NCBI GenBank assembly: GCA_035293945.1
Contig: DATGLV010000024.1
Span: 1 to 64,000, forward strand
Direction of reading: 5' to 3'
From: VAZQ01 sp035293945
GTDB taxonomy: Bacteria; Pseudomonadota; Alphaproteobacteria; Rhizobiales; Xanthobacteraceae
DNA length: 64,000 nt
Part shown: piece after piece, positions 54,687-61,866 of the stretch
Layout of the letters: every line of letters begins with the position of its first letter
Position numbering within the stretch: position 1 is the first letter of the stretch
Notes under the pieces: model-generated
The model's input: only the letters and a program-made list of their open reading frames with translations
What the model was told of the DNA's origin: nothing
Database searches by the model: none
Made by a program: the position numbers and the translations under genes

Positions 54687-55541
54687 GCTTGCCGCCGCGG
54701 ACCGCAAAGCAGACGCCGTCTTAGCCTCTTCGCGCATTCGCTCGTACTCGGCGCGCACCAACTCCTTGCCGTAAGTGCGCTCGAGCCGGCGCACCACGAA
54801 ATGACCGCGCGCAAGGTCCTGGAAATGATCGATGAACGCGTAGTTGACCGCCGCGCCGCCCAACGCTCCGACTATAGGTAGCGCTTGGGCGGCGAGCTTT
54901 TGACTCACCACCACGCCGAAGCGCGAGGCTACCTGCGCGACGAAGCGCACCAATACCGGCGCGCCTTCCTCGACAACGCCGCGTTCGGCGATGAATCGCG
55001 CGGCTTCGCTGACCGACTTCGCCAATAGACCGCGCAGCACGAAATAGCCGCTGTCGGCGGCATCGTAGTTCCCGGAGCGGGCGCCCAGCGCGAACACCTG
55101 CACACAGGAAAGCGCGGCATCGGGGTCGGCCAGGTTTTCGCCTTCGCTGCGCGCGATATCGGCGATCGAGCGTAGCATGATGAGGGTCGAGATCGGAATC
55201 TCGATCGGCGCAGTGACCAGCCCAAGGCTGCCGCCGATCGCGCCCGAAGCGGTTGCCAGCGCCTTATGCAGCAGGCGCGAAGCTGTTTCCGGGCGGTTCT
55301 CGATCGTGCTGAGCGCGACTTTGAGCGCCCCGTTCAGCGCCGTCGTCGTCGCGGCAGCGATGGCCTGCGCAGTGCCCTCGGGCAGCGTCCGGCCGACGAG
55401 CTCGACCGGCTTGCCGAGGATGTTGGCCAGCCGCGCGGCGAGACCGGTGTGCTCGAGCAGCCCGACGGCGACCCGCAAGGCGTTGCGATCCTCCCCGCTC
55501 AAGGATTGAAGGTTCAATTCGTGCAGATCTATTGCGTCCAT
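54684..55541 (-). CDS. EcsC-family protein
   Basis: This 285-residue protein matches the EcsC-like family. It has an N-terminal part with LPEGTAQAIAAATTTALNGA, a hydrophobic helix (GAIGGSLGLVTAPIEIPIST), the family block LSCVQVFALGARSGNYDAAD and an Ala/Gly-rich segment AALPIVGALGGAAVNYAFID-like near the end. Function is unknown; Bacillus EcsC is part of an ABC transporter operon. The stop codon lies in the terminal bases of dispersed repeat copy 4, so insertion of the repeat may have altered the C-terminus. The ribosome binding site is weak. Confidence 0.85.
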   Translation of the reverse strand: MDAIDLHELNLQSLSGEDRNALRVAVGLLEHTGLAARLANILGKPVELVGRTLPEGTAQAIAAATTTALNGALKVALSTIENRPETASRLLHKALATASGAIGGSLGLVTAPIEIPISTLIMLRSIADIARSEGENLADPDAALSCVQVFALGARSGNYDAADSGYFVLRGLLAKSVSEAARFIAERGVVEEGAPVLVRFVAQVASRFGVVVSQKLAAQALPIVGALGGAAVNYAFIDHFQDLARGHFVVRRLERTYGKELVRAEYERMREEAKTASALRSAAAS

Positions 55542-55839
55542 CTAGCCCGCCTTTGTGTCCGCTGTGGCACTCATGTAGGGAGCCAATCCGGCCTGCGCGA
55601 GACACCTTCTCGGCTCACTGCTCTGAGCTCGCTCCATCAACGGACCTTGTTTCTGCCGACGCGCGACCGTAACTCGGGGCGCAGACGGCCTCGCGCACAT
55701 CAGCGGGCAAGGATCGTGACGAAGAAAGCACGCAGGTCGAACGATGTACAGGAACCCTTGTCTGGGCGTCGGATTGACTCCGCGTCGGGAGCACAAGTGG
55801 CCAATTGTCCAAAAAACCAGCGCGACAAGGAGAATAGCG

Positions 55840-56472
55840 ATGCGAAAATCCGCCCCCGCGATAACCACGGCCATCTTGATCGTTCTGACCGGCAGTGCGC
55901 AGGCGCAGACGCGCGAGCCTGCGCAGACGGGTCAGCTCTCCGCCGATCAAGTGAAGAGCTACTTTAGCCAAATTCAGCAGGAGGTTACTCAGCTCGTACG
56001 AAGCCATGACAACCAGGCGATCGCCCAGTGGCAGGATCGTAACCTGGCTGAAGCTGCCCACTTCAAGATATCCATCGAGGCGAGCCGCCAAGATCAGCCA
56101 AAAATGTGGAGCGTGATTGATCTCGACCGGTCCGACATTGGGCAAATGCGGGCCATGATGGGCGAAGCGATGCTGCGCGCCATAGAGGACTATTCGCTAC
56201 AGATCCAGGTGACTAATGTGATCCCGCATGGCCCTGATGCCGCAACCGCGATGGTGACCTGGACCGACAGTGCCAGGATCATGCCGCCCGCCGCAACCTC
56301 CGGGCAGGCCCAGACGGTCGGACAGGGGACACAGAGCGGGCAGACCGGAGCACAGCCGGGCGCACAGACGGTCGAGGTCAAGCGAACCTTCAACTGCGTG
56401 CAGCAAGTCGTACGCGAGCAAGCACAACTCAAGATCGGGCTCTCGACCTGCACCGGCAAAGTGCAGTTCTGA
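55840..56472 (+). CDS. Secreted protein of unknown function with Gln/Gly-rich segment
   Basis: This 210-residue exported protein has a signal peptide (about residues 1-22, ending AQAQ). The first half is helical (LSADQVKSYFSQIQQEVTQL), followed by a mixed domain with WSVIDLDRSDIGQM and a low-complexity Q/G/T-rich linker (TVGQGTQSGQTGAQPGAQT). The end has a cysteine pair (FNCVQQVV and STCTG) that could form a disulfide. AAGGAGAA precedes ATG 55840. I do not recognise the family. A GC-rich hairpin follows the stop codon (56474-56508). Confidence 0.75.
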   Translation: MRKSAPAITTAILIVLTGSAQAQTREPAQTGQLSADQVKSYFSQIQQEVTQLVRSHDNQAIAQWQDRNLAEAAHFKISIEASRQDQPKMWSVIDLDRSDIGQMRAMMGEAMLRAIEDYSLQIQVTNVIPHGPDAATAMVTWTDSARIMPPAATSGQAQTVGQGTQSGQTGAQPGAQTVEVKRTFNCVQQVVREQAQLKIGLSTCTGKVQF

Positions 56473-56473
56473 G

Positions 56474-56508
56474 CCGCCGGTCGCGCGAACAAGCGCGATT
56501 GCCGGCGG
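56474..56508 (+). terminator. GC-rich hairpin after the secreted protein gene
   Basis: CCGCCGG (56474-56480) pairs with CCGGCGG (56502-56508), with inner CGCGC/GCGCG arms. It begins 2 bp after the stop codon. There is no T-run, so it may act in mRNA 3' stability rather than intrinsic termination. Confidence 0.45.
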
Positions 56509-56603
56509 AGAATCCTGCGGCGCGCGCCGTGAAGAATTTGCTTCGGCTCAATGCAAGGCATCACGCACTTCCGCATTAGCCAAATGGCAACAGCCAAATA
56601 GCA

Positions 56604-56628
56604 ACGGGCGAAGCTTGGCTTCGCCCGT
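56604..56628 (-). terminator. Hairpin terminator for the cysteine-repeat protein gene
   Basis: An 11-bp perfect stem, ACGGGCGAAGC (56604-56614) and GCTTCGCCCGT (56618-56628), has a 3-nt loop and is followed on the minus strand by TGCTATTTGG. It lies 24 bp past the stop codon at 56652. Two tandem 14-bp repeats (AGCCAAATrGCAAC) adjoin it at 56578-56605. Confidence 0.6.
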
Positions 56629-56651
56629 CGCACTGCTTCAGCGGCTTGCGA

Positions 56652-58970
56652 TCAACGCAACGTGTTGTTGCCGGCATTGATCCGCGGCACGCCGATCGTG
56701 CCGCGCGGCGGGACCACGGGCACCCGCGGGACTATTCCGGTGGGAATGCGGTGGTGGAACGTGCCCGGCACATATACCGTGGGCTCCTGCGGCTCAGTCA
56801 CTCTCACGCGCCGCGAGGTGGGGTGTCTCCTTATCTGTATCTGGATGCATTGGCCGTTTTGCACGTCGGAGCGCGGGCAGCACTGGCCGTTGGGAAGCAG
56901 GATCTCGCCGCTTGGGCAGTTGCTCGGCGGCGGCACGCAGCGCCCGTCGCGCACGTCTCGCCGCGGACAGCACTGGCCAGTTGGCAGCCTGATATCGTCG
57001 GGCGGGCAGCCGCCGCAGCGCCCGTCGCGCACCTCGCGAGGATTGCAGCACTGGCCGTTCGGCAGCCTGATCTCGTCGGGCGGGCAGCCGCCGCAGCGTC
57101 CATCGCGCACCTCGCGAGGATTGCAGCACTGGCCGTTCGGCAGCCTGATCTCATCGGGCGGGCAGCCGCCGCAGCGTCCGTCGCGCACCTCGCGAGGATT
57201 GCAGCACTGGCCGCCCGGCAGCCGAATCTCATCAGGCGGGCAAGCGCTGGGTGGCGGGAAGCAACGGCCGTCGCGGACAAAGCGGCGGTCGCAGCATTGC
57301 CCGTCGAGCAGGCGGAGCTCGCCGGGAAGGCAGAAGCCACCGCCGGCGATGAAACCGCCGCCTCCGACCGCGATCGGCAGCGGCATCGGCGCGAGTGCCT
57401 GGCCGCAGGTGCGCCGGATCGCGATATCGCCCATGTGGCCGCGCGCCGGATCGTCCTGGAACATGTCGTCGTAATCCAGGAAGTAGCTTGCGAGCGGCGG
57501 CACATTGGCGGGGCGCACGAGATCGATCCCGTTGCCCTGCAGACCATTGACGATGGCCGGGCCTGTTGCGGCAAGCCGGGTCATCAGCGTCGGGTCCATC
57601 GCGCGGCGCAGCTCTTCGGCGGTGCTCCACAGGAATGAGCCGCAGGCAGCGCGGTCGATGCGTCCATCCGCCGTATAGCCGTAACCGATGGCGACGCCGC
57701 CATTGGCGTTGCGCATCTCGCCCGCAAAGCCGATCGCATATTGCTCGGGATCGGGCCGCCAGGTGGCAGGACCGCCCGCCGGTGGCGCAGCGCTGCGATA
57801 GCGCAGCACGCGGCCCACCCCGCCCTTTGCCAGGGCAGCGAAGTCATAGGCTCCGGTCGGGGCGCCCCGTTCGGCAAGGAACATGTGGCCCGCATTGTCA
57901 AAGGTGATCTTGGAAATCTCGCTGCCGCCGTCCCATGGGGTGACCTGGATCTCGATGCGCGGATCGGTGCCGAACGAGCCGTCCTCCGCGAGCGAGACCG
58001 ACCAGACCTGCAAGCCGTCCGCGACCGCGTAGTAGAGCCGTCCGGAACGGACCGCGAGACCGAAGATCAGCCGCTCCGGCGACGTGTAGCCCCAGCTCGA
58101 CGGATCTCCCGCCTGGAACCGCGGATTGGTGATGTCGAGGCGTCTTGCCGGATCATAGGCGACTGCCGGCAGGCCCGCGGCCAGGCGAGCCTGCACGCCG
58201 TGATCGAAACGGCCAACCTCCCGGCCGCTGAGGTCGAAGCGGTGGATCATGCCGGTCTCCCGATCGGCGGCGAACAGCGTGCTCGAGCCGGGATCGAAGG
58301 CGAGCCCGCCCAGCGCCGGCCCCGAATTGGCGACGCCGTCGAGCGCGACATTGGCGAACAGGCGTACCTGGCCGGTAGCGCCGTCAATACGCCAGATCGA
58401 GCCCGGCCCGCCCCCTTGCTCGGGCGGTCCAAACAAACCAGGCATGAAGCTCGCGTTCGGCCCGCCCTGCGTGGCGCGCATCAGCGTGCCGTTGGGCCCT
58501 CCCACCACGATCGGCAAGCCGTAAGATGATGTTGCGGCGACATAGATGTTGGGTGGCGTCGCATTGTCGAGCGTCACCGAGAACACCTGACCGATTTGGT
58601 TGGCATAGACTGTAAACGGCTTCGGTGCGCTCAACAGCTGCGCCTGCGGGGGCGCGCCCGGTGCCTGCAGATCCACGATCCTGGCCGAAGGACCGTTGAT
58701 ATCGATCATCACCTGGTCGGTCGCACTGGGTGGAAACGGCAAGGGCGGCTGTGTGCCGGAAAACCCGGTCACCACAGCATTGCCGTCGATCAGGATAGCC
58801 GTCGTGCCTTGAGCGTCGGCGGTGGCCGGGGCCGCGATCGACACGCCGATGAGCGTACCGCTGGCGAACAGCAGCGCCGCAGCGAGGCGGCGCCCGCGCG
58901 AGCGCAAGCTGTCCACGCGGCCGGGCGAGCCCGCTCCGCCGCTGCGAGTGGATATGAAGGGGCGCAGCAT
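56652..58970 (-). CDS. Secreted beta-propeller-like protein with six four-cysteine repeats
   Basis: This 772-residue exported protein has a signal sequence (about residues 25-47). Residues 50-540 appear to form a propeller or SMP-30/NHL-like domain (GSIWRIDGATGQVRLF, GRLYYAVADGLQVWSVS, ITFDNAGHMFLAERGAPTG). Residues 547-708 are six tandem repeats of about 26 residues, each C-PPDEIRLPNGQCC-NPREVRDGRC-like with four cysteines (C...CC...C). A basic/proline tail follows. Three units are nearly identical at DNA level (78-bp period, 57003-57236). ATG 58970 follows GGAGAG. The repeats resemble small disulfide modules; binding metal, wall or partners are all possible. Function unknown. Confidence 0.82.
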   Translation of the reverse strand: MLRPFISTRSGGAGSPGRVDSLRSRGRRLAAALLFASGTLIGVSIAAPATADAQGTTAILIDGNAVVTGFSGTQPPLPFPPSATDQVMIDINGPSARIVDLQAPGAPPQAQLLSAPKPFTVYANQIGQVFSVTLDNATPPNIYVAATSSYGLPIVVGGPNGTLMRATQGGPNASFMPGLFGPPEQGGGPGSIWRIDGATGQVRLFANVALDGVANSGPALGGLAFDPGSSTLFAADRETGMIHRFDLSGREVGRFDHGVQARLAAGLPAVAYDPARRLDITNPRFQAGDPSSWGYTSPERLIFGLAVRSGRLYYAVADGLQVWSVSLAEDGSFGTDPRIEIQVTPWDGGSEISKITFDNAGHMFLAERGAPTGAYDFAALAKGGVGRVLRYRSAAPPAGGPATWRPDPEQYAIGFAGEMRNANGGVAIGYGYTADGRIDRAACGSFLWSTAEELRRAMDPTLMTRLAATGPAIVNGLQGNGIDLVRPANVPPLASYFLDYDDMFQDDPARGHMGDIAIRRTCGQALAPMPLPIAVGGGGFIAGGGFCLPGELRLLDGQCCDRRFVRDGRCFPPPSACPPDEIRLPGGQCCNPREVRDGRCGGCPPDEIRLPNGQCCNPREVRDGRCGGCPPDEIRLPNGQCCNPREVRDGRCGGCPPDDIRLPTGQCCPRRDVRDGRCVPPPSNCPSGEILLPNGQCCPRSDVQNGQCIQIQIRRHPTSRRVRVTEPQEPTVYVPGTFHHRIPTGIVPRVPVVPPRGTIGVPRINAGNNTLR
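57003..57236 (-). repeat. Three near-identical 78-bp tandem repeats within the cysteine-repeat gene
   Basis: Unit boundaries fall at 57003, 57081, 57159 and 57237, each starting CGGGCAGCCG or similar on the plus strand. The period is exactly 26 codons. The low divergence suggests recent expansion or homogenisation; more diverged units flank them on both sides within the same gene. Confidence 0.85.
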
Positions 58971-59483
58971 GGAATCTCTCCACGGTTGAAACAAAGCTCG
59001 GCCATTGGTCGTGAGCGACCGAGGCCGGGTTCAGCCGGGGAGGGCAGAGGAAACCAGGCTCGAAAATTTGTTTTTAGCCTTTGAACGCGAAGGGGCTGCT
59101 CGGCAACAACCGATCAGGCGGGTGCAGGCGGTGCGAGTCCGGCCCATTTGATGTGGTCGCGCACGAAAGCAACGACGAAGCGATCCCGCTCCATCCCCGG
59201 CGCGCCGCGCTTCCAGCAACAATCATTCTGCGTGCGGATTGGCGCGCAATCCGTAGCGAAACGCCCCCTTCATGACGCAGATTGAGTCCTAAATCGATGC
59301 CGCCCCGACCGCGCCGGCGCGGATGGTGCGACGCCCAGAAAAGCTAAGCTTTGGCGCACATCATTCGTTAACCCAGTGTAAACACAGGGTGCAACGTGCA
59401 CTGAAAGATAACTTGAAAGAGGTTCAATCGGCGCAAGGACAATTTTTCGATGATCGCGGCGAATAACGCCGGAGAGCGGCCGG
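58971..59483. other. Divergent intergenic region, no clear gene
   Basis: This 513-bp gap separates the cysteine-repeat gene (leftward) from the diguanylate cyclase (rightward). A minus-strand open frame ending at 59114 has plausible codon use (its end reads FVRDHIKWAGLAPPAPA), but it is only 26 codons from its ATG (59194) and is not recognised; it could be a gene remnant. AT-rich sequence at 59340-59450 probably holds the cyclase promoter. Confidence 0.4.
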
Positions 59484-61385
59484 GTGGACAGATTCTTCAA
59501 TACGTTGCGGCATTTTCTTCCGCGGTCGCAGCCGGCCATTTATGTCGGCGCCGCAATGACCGCCGCCATATGGGTCGGCATCAATTTCCAGCTTTCGGTC
59601 GAGCATGATCGCTCGCTGGCTGCGGCACGGCAGAACACCGAGAATCTCGCCCGCGTGTTCGAGGAAGACATCGCGCGCGTCCTCACTGAAACCGATCGGG
59701 TGATGCGGCTCTTGCGCGCCTCTTACCAAGCCAATGGGAACTTCGATCTGGTGCGCTCGACCGCCGATCTGTCGCCGCAAGGCGGGCTGCTCACCGAAAT
59801 CCGAATCATCGGTCGCGACGGCGCCGTCATTGCATCGAGCTCCAAGTCCGACATACCGCGCGCCAACTCGGCGGACCGCGACTATTTCCTGGTGCATCAG
59901 GACAGCACGTCGGACGAGCTGTTCATCAGCCGGCCCATTTTCGGGCGGACCAGCGGGATTTGGTTGCTGCAAGTGTCGCGACCGATACGCGGCGCTGACG
60001 GTTCGTTCCAGGGAGTGATCGTCGCCTCGCTTGACCCGCGCTATCTCGCGAAATTCTATCATTCGATCAATATCGGACGCGAGGGCGCGATCTTCGTGGC
60101 GGGGCTCGACGGCATCGTGCGTGCTTCCGCCGGATTCAGGAACGACGTCATCGGCGGCTCGATGCTCGCCTCGCAGCTGTTCCGCAGCCTGAAGAAGGCG
60201 GATACCGGCTCGTTCCTCACGCAGGGAAACCAGGACGGCGTTAAGCGCTTCATCTCCTACCGCGTGGTCAAGGGCTATCCGTTGGTGGTCTATGTGGGAC
60301 AGGCCCAAGAGGAGGTCCTGGCGAACTATCGCCGCTACCACAGCCTATATTTCGCGTTCGCCGATGCGGCCACGGCGTTGATCCTGTTCGTCATTTGCCT
60401 CGCGGTGCGCTATCGCGGCAAGCTCAACGCGGCGCAAACGGCGCTCAAGACGAGCGAGGCCAACGCCCGCGACAAGTCGCGCCAGCTCGAGCTGACGCTC
60501 GAGCACATGAATCAAGGCATCATGATGGTGGATGCCGATCGCAACGTCATGGTCATGAACCGTCGCGCGATCGACCTGCTCGGCCTGCCGGAGGAATATT
60601 TCGGCAAGCCCATGAAACTCGCCGAGATCATCTCCTACCTGCACGGCAAGGGCGAATTCACGCTCGATCCGAGTGCGCGCGCGGCGAAGCGGGGTGAGGG
60701 CGTTGCTGCCTACGAGCGCGCGCGGCCGAACGGCACGACGCTGGAAATCCACACCATGGCGCTGCCGGACGGCGGCGCTGTTCGCACCATATCGGACGTG
60801 AGCGAACGCAAGCGCAAGGAAAGCCAGATCGCCCACATGGCGCGGCACGATGCGCTGACGAACCTCGCCAATCGCACGCTGTTCAACGAGCGGATCGAGC
60901 GAGCCTTGTCGCGCATGCGGCACGTGAACGAAGGCTTTGCGCTGTTCTATCTCGATCTCGACCGCTTCAAGGCCGTGAACGACGCTCACGGGCATCTCGC
61001 CGGGGACGCGCTTCTGCGCTGCGTCGCCGAGCGCCTCAACGCTTGTATTCGCGAGGGCGATACGCTGGCGCGGCTGGGGGGCGATGAGTTCGCCATCCTG
61101 CAGAGCGCCGCCGAGCGCGATGAAGATGTCGAGGTTCTGGCGCAGCGGGTGCTCGGGGCGGTGGCCGCGCCTTATTTCTTCGAAGGCTATCATGCCACGG
61201 TCGGCATCAGCATCGGCATCGCCACCGCGCCCGCCGATGGCGTGGACCGTGAATCCCTGTTCAGAGCCGCGGACGCAGCGCTCTATCGTGCCAAATCGGA
61301 AGGCGGCAACGCCTACCATTTCCACCGCCAGGGCACGGACCTTGTCGCCGCCCCGGTCCGATTGCGCCCCGCGGCCAATCTTTGA
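59484..61385 (+). CDS. Membrane diguanylate cyclase with Cache, PAS and GGDEF domains
   Basis: This 633-residue protein has a first helix (about 18-34), a periplasmic double-Cache-like sensor (about 45-275), a second helix (about 290-310), a PAS domain (about 335-440, LEHMNQGIMMVDADRNVMVM) and a C-terminal GGDEF domain. The active site is intact (GGDEF, residues 532-536) and the inhibitory I-site RxxD (R523, D526) lies five residues before it, so it should make cyclic di-GMP under product feedback. There is no EAL phosphodiesterase domain. GTG 59484 follows GGAGAG. It may regulate adhesion, for example the Csu-like pili in this window, though that is speculation. Confidence 0.93.
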   Translation: MDRFFNTLRHFLPRSQPAIYVGAAMTAAIWVGINFQLSVEHDRSLAAARQNTENLARVFEEDIARVLTETDRVMRLLRASYQANGNFDLVRSTADLSPQGGLLTEIRIIGRDGAVIASSSKSDIPRANSADRDYFLVHQDSTSDELFISRPIFGRTSGIWLLQVSRPIRGADGSFQGVIVASLDPRYLAKFYHSINIGREGAIFVAGLDGIVRASAGFRNDVIGGSMLASQLFRSLKKADTGSFLTQGNQDGVKRFISYRVVKGYPLVVYVGQAQEEVLANYRRYHSLYFAFADAATALILFVICLAVRYRGKLNAAQTALKTSEANARDKSRQLELTLEHMNQGIMMVDADRNVMVMNRRAIDLLGLPEEYFGKPMKLAEIISYLHGKGEFTLDPSARAAKRGEGVAAYERARPNGTTLEIHTMALPDGGAVRTISDVSERKRKESQIAHMARHDALTNLANRTLFNERIERALSRMRHVNEGFALFYLDLDRFKAVNDAHGHLAGDALLRCVAERLNACIREGDTLARLGGDEFAILQSAAERDEDVEVLAQRVLGAVAAPYFFEGYHATVGISIGIATAPADGVDRESLFRAADAALYRAKSEGGNAYHFHRQGTDLVAAPVRLRPAANL

Positions 61386-61587
61386 CGCAGCAATTCGACC
61401 GCGTTGCAATCCGACAAGACGATGCTTCGACGAAGGCGATGAGCCTGAGTTCCTCGCTGACGTCGCGAATTGTGGAGAGATGGCGGCAAACGTCGTCGAC
61501 TGCCGCTCTCCTCGCGGGTGCACAAGCGGAACCGAGACTGATCGCCCGCGTTAACAGCAAATTCGAAGCGTCAGTGGAGGCGATCGC

Positions 61588-61866
61588 ATGATCTCGAAGA
61601 GCTTTTTCGCCATGACGACTGCGGTTGCAGTCATCGCTTCTGGCCCGACGTTGGCGCAGTCCTGGTCGCATGCGCCGAACGTGAAAGAGGAGACCAACGC
61701 CGACACCTACCACTATGAATATGACGACGGTGTCTGCCACATCAACTATCAATACTATTTCAGGGACAGGCAAGAATATCTCGACCGACACGGCGACTGC
61801 ACATCGGTTGCCATTCCGCGATACTATGGACCTAATCGTGTTATGGGATACGGGCCTCCGGGTTAG
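61588..61866 (+). CDS. Small secreted protein of unknown function
   Basis: This 92-residue exported protein has a signal peptide (about residues 1-24, ending TLAQS). The mature part is rich in Tyr, Asp and His (TYHYEYDDGVCHINYQYYF) and has two cysteines (GVCHI and GDCTS) likely to form a disulfide. TGGAGG lies 7 nt before ATG 61588. I do not recognise it. Its stop codon overlaps the convergent pepN stop region by 4 bp, so the two transcripts meet tail to tail. Confidence 0.7.
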   Translation: MISKSFFAMTTAVAVIASGPTLAQSWSHAPNVKEETNADTYHYEYDDGVCHINYQYYFRDRQEYLDRHGDCTSVAIPRYYGPNRVMGYGPPG

